From contig NC_045150.1 in the NCBI RefSeq assembly GCF_008831285.2, positions 9,374,001 to 9,438,000 of the forward strand: DNA of 64,000 nucleotides. Reading direction: 5' to 3'. Below, in pieces: positions 11,620 to 23,896 of the stretch. Every line of letters begins with the position of its first letter. Within the stretch, counting starts at the first letter, position 1. Source of the DNA: Nymphaea colorata (Eukaryota > Streptophyta > Magnoliopsida > Nymphaeales > Nymphaeaceae). A program made the position numbers and the translations under genes. Under the pieces are notes generated by a model. The model was not told the origin of the DNA, did no database searches, and worked only from the letters and a program-made list of their open reading frames with translations.

Positions 11620-14600
11620 AACAATGAACCTGCCGCGGCCTGCCATACTGAGAAAAGAATGAAAACAACAATCCTAAACAACAATCCTAACAAAACTCGT
11701 ATCAGTAAAAAAACAACCTAATGTGAATTAGAGAAGCAAAAAAATAAAAATTTTAGAAAAATCCACCCGATCATTGTAATATAAACCTAGGTAAAACTGG
11801 AAATTCTATGGAGACATAAATGGGAATTACTAAGGCATGGTCAGGGTGGTTGGTGGTCATGGCAGCTGCCATCTCAGCAACCAATTCGTCGAGCTAGGTG
11901 GTGGTGACGCAGGTGTACACTCCGGTGCAAACCTAGCAGAGTTCATATTCATTACTACAAGAAACAACCTGTGCTCTGACGATCCATTTTTCACCTCCGT
12001 CGGAGTTCTTTCCAACATTGCTGAATAAGCCGTCAGTTTTTCTAGGTTTGGGTCCCGGGCCCAGACCGAATAAAACCCTGCCCCGGCTGGGCCCGGCCTG
12101 TTAAGGATTATTTTTTTTGTTTTAATAATATATATTTTATTACTAAAAATTATATTTTAGATTTAGAAAACAATCACCCTGCCGCAGCCTGCCTTGTTGA
12201 GAAAAGAAGGGAAACAACAATCCTAACAAGACTCGTATAGGTAAAAAAACAAATGTATATAAGCATCTAGATAATCTCACGTTTCTGAATTATGCAGATT
12301 TGAAACAACAATCCTACCAGCGAGGTTCATAGAATCAGAGAAACAAAAAAAATAAAAACTTTAGAAAAATCCACCAGATCATTGTACTATAAACACAGGT
12401 AAAACAGAAAATTTTACGGAGACAGAACAAGAATTACTGAGGCATGGTTACAGTGGTTGGTGGTAATGGCAGCTGTCATCTCAGCAACCAATTTGTCACC
12501 AGTGTAGACTCCGATGCAGACCTAGCAGAGTTCACATTCATCACTACAAGAAACAACCCATGTTCTGACGATCCATTTTCCACCTCTGTCAGAGTTGTTT
12601 CCAACATCGGTAAATAGACCGTCAGTTGTACTAGGTTTGGGCCACGGGCCCGAACAGAAAAAAACCTGGCCCAGGCCAGGCCTGACCTGTTAAGGATTAT
12701 TATTTTTTTGTTTCAATAATATATACTTTATTACTAGAAACTATATTTTAGATTTAAAAAACAATCACCCTGCCACGGCCTGCCTTGCTAAGAAAAGAAG
12801 GAAAACAGCAATCCTAACAAAACTCGTATCGGTAAAAAAACAAATGTATATAAGCATCTAGATAATCTCACGTTTCCGAATTATGTAGATTTGAAACAAC
12901 AATCCTACCCGCGAGCTTCACAGAAGAACAAGATAGATTTAGAAAAAACAAAAAAATAAAAACTTTAGAAAAATCAACCAGATCATTGTACTATAAACCC
13001 AGGTAGAACCGAAAACTTTACGAAGACATAGAATGAGAATTACTGAGAAATGGTTAGGGTGGTTGGTGGTCATGACAACTGTAATCTCAGCAGCCAATTC
13101 GTCGAGCTGGGTGGTGGTGACGCCGGTGTAGACCTAGCAGAGTTCATATTCAACACTACAATAAACAACCTATGCTCTGACGATCCATTTTTCACCTCTG
13201 TCAGAGCTCTTTCCAACATCGCTGAATATGCTGTCACTTTTTCTAGGTATGGGCCACGGTTCCGGACCGAAGAAAACCCGGCCCAGGCCGTGCACAGCCT
13301 GTTAAGGATTAAAAAAAAATTGTTTCAACAATATATATTTTATTACTAAAAATCATATTTTAGATTTAAAAAACAATCACCCTGCCGCGGCCTGCCTTGC
13401 TGAGAAAAAAAGAAGGAAAACAACAATCCTAACAAAACTCATATCGGTAAAAAAACAAATGTATATAAGCATCTAGATAATCTCACGTTTCCGAATTATG
13501 TAGATTTGACACAGCAATCCTACCCGCGAGCTTCACAGAAGGACAAGATAGAATCAGAGAAACAAAAAAAATAAAAATTTCAGAAAAATCCACTGGATCA
13601 ATGTATTATAAACCCAGGTAAAACGGAAAATTCTACGAAGACATAGAATGGTAATTACCAAGGCATAGTCAGGGTGGTTGTTGGTCATGGCAGCTGTCGT
13701 CTCAGCAGCCAATTCGTCGGCTTGGTGCTGGTGACGCCGATTTTCCAACATCGCTGAATAGGCCATCAGTTTTTCTAGGTCTGGGCCCCGAACCGAATAA
13801 AACCCGGCCCAGGCCGAGCCCGACCTGTTAATGATTAAAAAAAATGTGTTCTAATAATATATATTTTATAACAAAAAATTATATTTTAAATTTAAAAAAC
13901 AATCACCCTGCCACAGCCTGCCTTGCTCAGAAAAGAAGGAAAACATCAATCCTAACAAAACTCGAATGGGTAAAAAAACAAATGTATATAAGCATCTAGA
14001 TAATCTCATGCTTCCTAATTATGCAGATTTGAAAGAACAATCCTACCCGCAAGCTTCACACGCGAGCTTCACAGAAGAACAAGATAGATTTAGAAAAAAC
14101 AAAAAAATAAAAACTTTAGAAAAATCAACCAGGTCATTGTACTATAAACCCAGGTAAAACGGAAAATTCTACGGAGACATAGAATGGGAATTACTGAGGC
14201 ATGGTCAGGGTGGTTGGTGGTCATGGTAGCTGCGATCTTAGCAGCCAATTCGTCGAGCTGGGTGGTGCTGGCACCGGTGTAGACTCCGGTGCAGACCTAG
14301 CAGAGTTCATATTCATCACTACAAGAAACTACCCATGCTCTGACGATCCATTTTTCACCTCCATCAAAGTTGTTTCCAACATCGCGGAATAGGCCGTTAG
14401 TTGTTCTAGGTCTGGGCCACGGGCCCAGACAGAAAAAAACCCGGCCCAGGCCGGGCCTGACCTGTTAAGGATTAATTTTTTTTTTAATAATATATATTTT
14501 ATTACTAAAAATTATATTTTAGACTTAAAAATACAATCACCCTGCCGTGGCGTGCCTTGTTGAGAAAAGAAGGAAAACAACTATCCTAACAAAAGTCGTA

Positions 14601-15967
14601 TCCGTAAAAAAAACAAATGTATATAAGCATCTAAATAATCTCACGTTTCTGAATTATGCAGATTTGAAACAACAATCCTACCTGCGAGCTTCACAGAAGG
14701 ACAAGATAGATTTAGAAAAAACAAAAAAATAAAAACTTTAGAAAAATCAACCCGATCATTGTACTATAAACCGAGGTAAAACAGAAAATTCTACGGAGGC
14801 ATGGTCAGGGTAGTTGGTGGTCATGGCAGCTGCCATCTCAGCAGCCAATTCATCGAGCTGGGTGGTGGTGACGCCGGTGTAGACTCCGGTGCAGACCTAG
14901 CAGAGTTCATATTCATCACTACAAAAAAACAACTCATGCTTTGACGATCCATTTTTCACCTCCATGAGAGTTCCTTCCAACATCGCTGAATAGGCCGTCA
15001 ATTTTTCTAGGTTTGGGCCCCGGACCCGGTCCGAAGAAAACCCGGCCTGTTAAGGGTTAAAAAAAAAATTGTTACTAAAAATTATATTGTAGATTTAAAA
15101 AACAATCACCCTGTCGTACCCTGCCTTACTGAGAAAAGAAGGAAAACAACAATCCTAACAAAACTCGTATCGATAAAAAAACAAATGTATATAAGCATCT
15201 AGATAATCTCACGTTTCCGAATTATGCAGATTTGAAACGACAATCCTACCCGCGAGCTTCACAGAAGAACAAGATAGAATTAGGGAAACAAAAAAATAAA
15301 AATTTTAGAAATATCCACCGGATCATTGTGCTATAAACCCAGGTAAAACGGAAAATTCAGGGTGGTTGGTGGACATGGCAGCTGCCATCTCAGCAGCCAA
15401 TTCGTAGAGCTGGGTGGTGGTGACGCCGGTGTAGACTCATGTGCAGACCTAGCAGAGTTCATGTTCATCACTACAAGAAACAACCCATGGACGATCCATT
15501 TTTCACCTCCGTCAGACTTTTTTCCAACATCGCTGAATAGGCCGTCAGTTTTTCTAGGTCTGGGCCCTGGGCCCGAACCGAAGAAAACCCATCCCAAGCC
15601 TAGCCCGACCTGTTAAGGGTTAAAAAAAATTTGTTTCAATAATATATATTTTATTACTAAAAATTATATTTTAGATTTAAAAAACAATCACCCTATCGCG
15701 GCCTGTCTTGCTGAGAAAAGAAGGAAAACAACAATCCTAACAAAACTCGTATCAGTAAAAAAAACAAATGTATATAAGCATCTAGATAATCTCAAGTTTT
15801 CGAATTATGCAAATTTGAAACAGCAATCCTACCCACGAGCTTCACAGAAGAACAAGATAGAATCAGAGAAACAAATAAAATAAAAATTTTAGAAAAATCC
15901 ACCGGATCATTGTACTATTAACCCAGGTAAAACAAAAAATTCTACTGAGACATGGAATAGGAATTAC
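11620..15967. repeat. ~600-bp tandem array made of RNR1 exon/intron pieces
   Basis: About eight units begin near 11621, 12171, 12763, 13372, 13900, 14534, 15102 and 15685, each with a motif like CAATCACCCTGCCGCGGCC. In order each unit holds a remnant of RNR1 exon 2 (GATTTGAAAC...CGCGAGCTTCACAG, internally deleted), intron 1 (CATTGTACTATAAACCCAGG), the 3' half of exon 1 in antisense, a new segment with GACGATCCATTTTTCACCTC, a GGGCCCGG block and an AT-rich tail. Unit length is roughly 530-630 bp; the first unit is shortened and the one near 13372-13900 lacks its middle. Short plus-strand ORFs of about 63 codons recur in the units but are antisense to RNR1 exon 1. Confidence 0.9.
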
Positions 15968-16182
15968 CGAGGCATAGTCAGGGTGGTTGTTGGTCATGGC
16001 AGCTGCCGTCTTAGCAGCCAATTCGTCGAGCTGGGTGGTGGTGTCGCCGGTGCAGACCTTCTACGTGGCGCAGACAGAAACACAGCGCTTCTCGCGAGGC
16101 CATAGCTAAGCTTGTTCAAGCTAGTGGTGATCTTATCAAAGTGGACAGCCTCATTGCGCCCATCCCTCTTGATCACGTGCAT
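15968..16182 (-). pseudogene. RNR1 copy D, exon 1 only
   Basis: Exon 1 starts at 16182 ([20 protein letters not shown]) and ends with a GT donor at 15967. It is 215 nt against 228 nt in copies B and C. The 13-nt shortfall lies around 16070-16110, shifts the frame and destroys the conserved QKVC-GVY region. The 5' leader (16183-16330) resembles that of copy C, including an AGAGAG run. This exon is joined to the last array unit, so it probably marks the parental end of the array. Confidence 0.85.
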
Positions 16183-16426
16183 TTTGGCCGACAGAGATTG
16201 GGGACACTTCTTCCCATTGTAATTCAGCCAAACACTTTGCAACTGCCAGAGAGAGAGAGAGATGGGGAAAGAAGGATAGATAAAGATGAGGATGAGGAGG
16301 TGATGGCATATGCGAGCTGCTATAAAGGTTTCATGGACCAAACACTGTAGCATGTACTTTAGAAGTTAATTTTGTGCATGTCATTTACAGATGCCATTAA
16401 CAGATGCTCTCAACAGAAATTTAAAG

Positions 16427-17267
16427 CTATGTCACCTGAGTGCGGGGTGCAGGTGCGGGTGCCGGCACGACACATCTCAAAAAATTTAGGTGTGGCAGTG
16501 TGGTGAGAGTGTTTTATTATTATTATCATTGATTTATTATTATTATTATTATCTTCTATTATGGTTTTATCTACAAAGTTCAAAATAAAAAATTTTAAAT
16601 ATAACAAATTTAAGAATAGATAGTCAGTATAGTTCACTTTCAGTCATAAATGGACAAATACACACTTTTCATAAATGGACAAATACACTTGCACTTGAAT
16701 AACACAATTACACAAGTACACATTAATTTACACAACCTGATTCATATACGAAAATCATAATTAATTAGCTTGTCTCCACCCAGTAGTTTTGAAAGTTTGA
16801 AGACAAAAAAAAATATGCATTCCAATAAAATCAAGCTGATGTTAAGTAGCTGAATGAGTTTCCTTATTAGGGAAAACTAAAAGAATATACAAGTTCACTG
16901 TTTATTTTAGATTGCATAGCAAATGACAACTAAAATCAGTTTAAAATTCAGAAACAGGATATTGAAAAAAATTTCGAGCATATAATGCAAAGCACATCTA
17001 GGAGGGGCGAGGAAGACGCGGGTGATAGACAAGGGGAGAGGTTGACGCGGGTGGTTGACTTTGTCAAAAATTAAAAAAAACCCTAAAAATTGGACGAAAA
17101 TAGTAGACCGACATATATTTGACTGCACCCGACTCGGGTCAAATGCGAGTCGGAAAAGGACAATTTTAGTCGGGTGCAGTCTCAGCCGCACCTGACTCTT
17201 GTTTGACCGCGTTGGGTGCGCATCGACACGGGTGCAAGGCCAAACAGGGTGTACCCTGGTGACTTAG
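16427..17267. mobile_element. Non-autonomous hAT-like element, family 1, second copy
   Basis: The ends are CTATGTCACCTG and, inverted, CTAAGTCACCAG. A perfect 8-bp duplication, ATTTAAAG, flanks it at 16419-16426 and 17268-17275. GGTGC/CACCCG-rich arms resemble those of 6947-7490; the 841-bp middle is AT-rich. No transposase is visible. It separates copy D from copy B. Confidence 0.85.
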
Positions 17268-17354
17268 ATTTAAAGTATTGCTCTTCGAGCGGTTCCATTT
17301 AGTTCCAAAAGATTAATGAACACACAATAGAGCAAGTTTTGTGCAGTAACTAAC

Positions 17355-19846
17355 CTAATGTGAATCAAAGGGCATCCCCAACAAGATAAAAGTGTCAGCC
17401 AGTCCCTGAACACCAATACCTATTGGCCCGTGTCTCATGTTTGATGTTCTTGCAGTCTCAGTAGGACAGAAGTTAACATCAACTATCTTATCCAAGTTTG
17501 ATGTGATTACAGAGGTGACCTCATCAAAAAGGAGGGGAAAAATATCATGCTCACTGAACTGATAGACAAAGAAACTCACAAAAGCCAAATGAAGACCCAA
17601 ACCTCAACAAGTTTGTCAAAATCAAAATATCCATTGTATGAACCCCTGCTGCCAACCAGCTTGGATGGCTGGGAATCTTGTGGCAGACCCTGAAGAATGC
17701 CATAAGTTCAGACAAGTCAAGAAATTGCAACGTGATGCACAACTGGAATATTTTAGAACATTCAAGTACCTTTTCCTTGACAAAACGAGGAAGAGCAATT
17801 GATGCCAAGTTACAAACAGCAATTTCTGTTGGACTTGAATACTCAACAATTTCAGCACACAGGTTAGAAGACTTTATTGTACCCAAGTTTTGCTGGTTGC
17901 TTTTTCGGTTGCACTTATCCTGGAAAAGAATAGAAAGCTGCCTAAGAATTAAAAATATTAACTTAAAGCAATACTTATAATTAATAAAGTTTGAGCACAT
18001 GAAGACCTTGTAAAGCATATAAGGGTTCCCAGTCTCAATTTGTGAAACCAAGATAGGGAACCAAAGCTTTTGTGCTTTCACATCCTAAAATGGAAAAACG
18101 AAACCAACATTTAAAACAAAACAACATTCTAAAAACCTTAAGATTGCACATAAGCGAATCAAAAAACTTTGTAAAGCTGGATAACTTACTTATGTCTCGT
18201 ATTTTGTATACAGAGCTTCAAATTCCTCCCCCCAGTAGTCAGCTAGGCCTAGAGCCTCGCTTGGACAGAAGAGTGACCATGTTTCATCATCCTGGACCCT
18301 CTTCACGAAGAGGTCAGGTACCCAAAGTGCATAGAAAGAATCACGAGCTCTGTCTTCCTCCTATAGTAACCAAACATCTAAGTTCAGTCAGGCAGAATCG
18401 CCAAATGAATAATTTAATAAATTATACACATAAAACAATGAGCAAACATCCTGACATCTACTTGCTTGCAAATTTAATCGGATTCATTATGTAACCCTCA
18501 AATCAAAACTTCAAAAGGCAACATTTGGAAAGCATTTCGCTGGTCGATTTGCTAATGACACCACATTCCTTCAGTGTATCATAGACACCTTCAATGCAGT
18601 CATCTTTCATGCAGATAAGGAAGCAGTTGCTCAACTGAGAGAGAAGCACCCATTAAAACTAGAAAGAAAATCGCAAGTACGAAGGAACAGGAAAACATTC
18701 ACAGCTTAAGTACACAAAACATACTTGAGGCCTCGGTGTTCCGGCATTGAAAAGAGTGGGTGAAGCATGGGTGAACCAGCGCTGTGACATTAAATGGTAT
18801 GTTTTCAGTGCAGAATCAATGTCGTCTTTGTGGATGCCAACGGCAACCCTCATGAGCATATGTTGTGGCCGTTCAACAACCTTCCCACCAATCTTTATGA
18901 GACATGATCTCTCTAGGGTCTTAAACCCAAAATAATCATAATCGGAATCTCTGTCGTATATGATTTCACTGTCTAGAAGAGCAGCATTCTGAAATAAGGA
19001 CGCCATTCAGACAATAAGGAAACATAGGCTACCGTTGTTTTCATCCAAAATTAATTTAGAATAAGCAAGTTTTTTTCTGTTTCTACGTTAAGAGAAAATC
19101 ACCTAAATATATGCTCTCAATTCAAGCCAGTCAGAATAAGAAAAAAAATTATTCAATTAACAAAAATCGCACGATGGGCCAAAACAGATTAAAGGAAACC
19201 AGCAGAAAAAAATAAGATAAAGGGACCTTCATAATTATCTCATAAACATCGTCTGCAACCAAAGAAGCCTTTTGCCCTCATCTCGAATTTACATGATTAT
19301 ACATATCCTTGATCCTGAAACGCACAAAAAAAACAACAACAACAACAAAAAAGAACATCAGCCTCCATTAACAACCGAACAAAACTCCCATCGGTAAAAA
19401 ATAAAATGTATAAGCATCTGGGTAATCTCATGTTTCTGAAAAGGAGTCTTCCTATTCTTATGCAGATTTGAAACAGCAATCCTCCCCCGAGCTTCACAAA
19501 AGAACGAGACAGATTCAGAGAAAACAACAAATAAAAATTTGAGAAATCCACCGGATCATTGTTGTACTCTAAACACAGGTAACACTGAAATTCTAAGGAG
19601 ACATAGAATGGGAATTACAGAAGCATAGTCAGGGTGGTTGGTGGTCATGGCTGCAGCCGTCTCAGCAGCCAATTCGTCGTGCTGGGTGGTGGTGACGCCG
19701 GTGTAGACTCCGGCCCAGACCTTCCGAGCGACTTGGACGGGATCGCAGTGCTTCTGGCTGAGGCCATGGCTAAGATTCTTCAGGCGGGCGGTGATCTTAT
19801 CAAAGTGGACAGCCTCCTTGCGCCCGTTCCTCTTGCTCACGTACAT
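17355..19846 (-). pseudogene. RNR1 large subunit, copy B (multiple nonsense, internal deletion)
   Basis: Exons on the minus strand are 19619-19846 (start to DYAS, intact), 19432-19491, 19227-19314, 18725-18988, 18545-18634 (partial), 18190-18360, 18007-18084, 17770-17919, 17603-17689 and 17355-17519. The second exon is 60 nt instead of 62 and its donor GT has become AT. Stops are TGA at 19278-19280, TAA at 18190-18192 (last codon of its exon) and TAG at 17355-17357. About 0.77 kb is deleted relative to copy A, from within exon 5 through exon 6 into the next intron. Exon 18007-18084 has a 15-nt in-frame loss. Everything 3' of 17355 is absent. The NLCAE catalytic motif is still readable. Confidence 0.93.
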
Positions 19847-20029
19847 CTTCGCCGACGAAGATCGGGGACCCTTCTTCCCTGAGTAATTCCGCCGAACACT
19901 GGCAACTGCCACAGAGAGAGAGAGAGAGAGAGAGAGATAAAGATGAGGAAGAGGAGGCGATGATGGCTAATGGCGGGTAAAGAAGAAGGGAGCGCAGCGG
20001 CTCCAAATAGGCGGGAGGAAGGTTGGCGT

Positions 20030-20640
20030 CCTTTTCTTTTCAAAATTTTTGCCTTCGCCCTCAGGTTTCCCGCTGAATCACTGTGAAGGAGCTATAAGTT
20101 GGAAAAAAAACTTGATTTCTGATTAAAAACATAACTAATGTATGATCGGATTCAGATTCGGATATACAAAAATATCAAATGGGATCCCGAATTAGATCAG
20201 ATTCAGTTTGGAATAAATATCATGTACCAATGCCCTTATATGTTGAAAATCGGCTATTATTTGGTTTAAATCTCAGATTCTGATTTAACGTGAATACAAA
20301 AATAGGATTCAGATCTAATTTAAATGATGAAATCGTATTCCATATTCGGATTCATATGACCTTTCTTCACTAGTATTTGAGTCTGAATACATCAACAACA
20401 GAAAAAACTAATATAATTAAGAGCATATTGGATTGGAATATAATCCGTAGACATCCTTGATTTCCTTGTTTAAGACTCAAACGCATAACCTCTTGAACAT
20501 CCCTACTGCTTCAATTGAATTAAAACATTGTAGTTTTCCAAGGAACCGACAATTGCTTATTTCTTATTCAGTTACGCATCATAAGTACAAAAAAGCTTTT
20601 GGTGCTTTCTTGAAACCAACAGAAAAACATAAAAGAAAAA
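20030..20640. repeat. RNR1 5' flank, copy of 5870-6400
   Basis: From about 20070 to 20610 this matches the flank upstream of copy A. The match ends where intron 3 of copy C begins, so this is a breakpoint joining the upstream flank of copy B to the truncated copy C. Confidence 0.7.
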
Positions 20641-20655
20641 CATAAGATAAAGAAC

Positions 20656-21214
20656 CTTCATAATTATCTCATAAACATCGTCTGCAATCAATGGAGCGTT
20701 TTGTCCTGATCTCGAATTTACATGATTGTACATATCCTTGATCCTGAAACGCACAAAAAAAAAAAACAGAACATGAGCCTCCATGAACAATCGAACAAAA
20801 CTCGAATCCGTAAAAGAATAAATGTACATAAGCATCTGCTAATCTCACGTTTTAGAAAAGCATTTCTTTGTATTCTTGTGCAGATTTGAAACTGCAATCC
20901 TGGCCGCCAGCTTCACAGAAGAACGAATCAGAATGAGAGAAACAAAAAAAAAACACCAGGTAACAGAGACATAGAATTGGAATTACCGAGGCATAGTCAG
21001 GGTGGTTGGTGGTCATGGCTGCTGCCGTCTCAGCAGCCAATTCATCTAGCTGGGTGGTGGTGACGCCACTGTAGACGCCGGTGCAGACCTTCTGCGCGAC
21101 GCGGACGGGATCGCAGTGCTTCTCGCTGAGGCCATAGCTAAGCTTCTTCAGGCTGGCGGTCATCTTTTCAAAGCGGAGAGCCTCCTTGCGCCCGTCCCTC
21201 TTGATCACGTACAT
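20656..21214 (-). pseudogene. RNR1 copy C, intact exons 1-3 then truncated
   Basis: Exons are 20987-21214 (228 nt, start [12 protein letters not shown]), 20849-20910 (62 nt) and 20656-20743 (88 nt). All have GT-AG borders and unbroken phase, covering the N-terminal regulatory region of the RNR large subunit up to YEIIMK. After the third donor the sequence switches within about 15 bp to the flank seen at 20030-20610, so no further exon can follow. The leader (21215-21350) has an AGAGAG run. It is too short to be an enzyme; a truncated transcript is possible. Confidence 0.85.
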
Positions 21215-21399
21215 TTTCGCCGACGGAGATGGGGGACGTTTCTTCCCAGAGTAATTCAGCGGAACACTCTGCAACTCACAGAGAGAGAGAGAGATATCGG
21301 GAGAGAAGGATAGGTAAAGAGGAGGATGAGGAGGCGATGGCATACTGAGCTGCTATATAACGTTTACGCCATGTGGGTTCTGTTTTAAATTTTTAATGG

Positions 21400-22940
21400 T
21401 TGCAAATGGGATATTCTAATAAGTGAAAAGAGTGAATCACTCAGAAATATTCCAGCATGCGATTCTAGTTCTGAATGGTACTCGACATCTCAGTGGGACA
21501 CCATGAAAACAATTGGTCGGAATTAACTTCGGTGTCTGCCTCGATCCGGTAGAGTGGTTGAATCTAAGTGCAAATGGGATCTTCTAATAAGGGAAAACAG
21601 TGAATCACTCAGAAATATTCCTGCATGCGATTCTAGTTCTGAATGGTACTCGACCTCTCAGTCGGACATTATGAAAACAATTGGTCGGAATTAACTCCGG
21701 TGTCTGCCTCGATCCGGTAGTGGTTGAATCTTAATGCAAATGGGATCTTCTGATAATCTCAGAAATATTCTTGCTTGCGAATCTATTTCTGAATGGTACT
21801 CGACATCTGAGCCAGGCACCATGAAAACAATTGGCCGGAATTAACTTCGGTGTCTGCCTCGATCCGGTAGAGTGGTTGAATCTTAGTGCAAATGGGATCT
21901 TCTAATAAGGGAAAGCAGTGAATCACACAGAAATATTCCTGCATGCGATTCTAGTTCTGAATGGTACTCGACATCTCAGTCGGACACCATGAAAACAATT
22001 GGTCGGAATTAACTTCGGTGTCTGCCTCGATCCGATAGAGTGGTTAATGCAAATGGAATCTTCTGATAATCTCAGAAATATTCTTGCTTGCATTCTATTT
22101 CTGAATGGTACTCGACATCTGACCCAGACACCATGAAAACAATTGGCCGGAATTAACTTCGGTGTCTGCCTCGATCCGGTAGAGTGGTTGAATCTTAGTG
22201 CAAATGGGATCTTCTAATAAGGGAAAGCAGTGAATTACTCGGAAATATTCCTGCATGCGATTCTAGTTCTGAATGGTACTCGACATCTCAGTCGGACACC
22301 ATGAAAACAATTGGTCGGAATTAACTTCGGTGTCTGCCTCGATCCGATAGAGTGGTTAATGCAAATGGGATTTTCTGATAATCTCAGAAATATTCTTGCT
22401 TGTGAATCTATTTCTGAATGGTACTCGACATCTGAGCCAGGCACCATGAAAACAATTGGCCGGAATTAACTTCGGTGTCTGCCTCGATCCGGTAGAGTGG
22501 TTGAATCTTAGTGCAAATGGGATCTTCTAATAAGGGAAAGCAGTGAATCACACAGAAATATTCCTGCATGCGATTCTAGTTCTGAATGGTACTCGACATC
22601 TCAGTCGGACACCATGAAAACAATTGGTCGGAATTAACTTCGGTGTCTGCCTCGATCCGGTAGAGTGGTTAATGCAAATGGGATCTTCTGATAATCTCAG
22701 AAATATTCTTGCTTGCGAATCTATTTCTGAATGGTACTCGACATCTGAGTCAGGCACCATGAAAACAATTGGCCGGAATTAACTTCGGTGTCTGCCTCGA
22801 TCCGGTAGAGTGGTTGAATCTTAATGCTAATGGGATCTTCTAATAAGGGAAAGCAGTGAATCACTCAGAAACATTCTTGCTTGCGAATCTATTTCTGAAT
22901 GGTACTCGACATCTGAGTCAGGCACCATGAAAACAATTGT
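21400..22940. repeat. Dimeric higher-order minisatellite
   Basis: The motif GGTACTCGAC recurs near 21478, 21645, 21797, 21963, 22109, 22275, 22422, 22588, 22734 and 22901. Spacings alternate between about 166 and 147-152 bp, giving a ~313-bp dimer. The longer subunit carries GGGAAAGCAGTGAATCAC and the shorter lacks it (TCTGATAATCTCAG). Each ends with CTCGATCCGGTAGAGTGGTT. No known family was recognised. Confidence 0.92.
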
Positions 22941-23559
22941 GAATTACTGTGCTTCTTAGTATTTATTAATCTTTTATCCTGATTCCTGACACTGCAATTC
23001 TTCTCATGCCTTATCTTCTTTATCTCTCAAGAACTTGCTTCTCCTAAAATTCTGAAATAATTTTAATATTTTGAGGCTATGGTGCTCATATAGTTATTTT
23101 ATTTTCCTCAGTTTTGAATTCCGCCTCAATGTGGCTCTAGCAACTGGTGGAAATCTGGTGATGATGTCACGCATCAGGAATGTTGATGTCAAGCCATTCA
23201 GTTTCACATTTGCTTTTCATGCATACTTCTCTGTTTCAGACATCAGGTAATGATAATTGAAGATGTTTTACTTTCCAGTAACAACTACTGTAACTGCTCC
23301 ATTTTCTTCAGTATTTGTGGTAAAACTGAAGCTTTATGTCAAGTTCATATTTGAGCAAGTTATAGTTTACATGTGGCAACCTTGTTAAGATAGACATGGT
23401 AACTTTTTTTTTTTTTTGGGTTTGTTTGTAACCCAATTCTGGATATGCAGTAATGTGTACCTTCACCAGGTTATTAATATTCTGATACTAAAAATGATAA
23501 ATGCAAACTCAAATGGGCATGTTCCTCAATTCATTTTTTTAGAAGAAACATTCATGAAG

Positions 23560-23845
23560 GTTAACGTGGGTCTAAGCACACAAAATGGGCTTGCCAATGA
23601 TATTTTTGCTTATCAGAAGAGGATTGAAGCAGAAAGAAGATTGCACGAGGAGGGGAAGAGGAAATCAGGGGATAATATGATTCCTGATCTTCTGTACCGC
23701 AGGTATACCATAGAGGAGATAGAGAAGGCTACGCAAAATTTCTCTGAGTCTCTTAAAATTGGAGAAGGAAGGTATACCACACCCTTGTGGTTATCAAGGC
23801 TTTAAGGCCAGACGCAGCGCAAGGCAGACAACAGTTTCAGAAGGA
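23560..23845 (+). pseudogene. U-box receptor-like kinase fragment
   Basis: The reading ANDIFAYQKRIEAERRLHE ... YRRYTIEEIEKATQNFSES followed by LKIGEG matches the linker and start of the kinase domain in plant U-box-containing cytoplasmic kinases (PUB33 type). Just after GEG the second half of the glycine loop is missing and the frame shifts; the next block, IKALRPDAAQGRQQFQKEV, is in another frame and ends at a GT. It sits in the interval between two epimerase exons on the same strand, as an insertion of foreign exon material. Confidence 0.8.
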
Positions 23846-23896
23846 GGTTGGTTACTATATAAGCTTTACATAGACACCGGCAGAAGCACTTAAACA

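Noticed and set aside
11837-15616. Recurring plus-strand ORFs of about 63-99 codons (MVRVVGGHG...) that look like a repeated small-protein family
   Set aside because: They are the antisense of RNR1 exon 1 plus the fused repeat; their similarity follows from the tandem array and the frames break between units.
21400-22940. Regularly spaced repeats resembling a CRISPR array
   Set aside because: The whole 147-166-bp unit is conserved with no unique spacers, and the setting is a plant nuclear genome.
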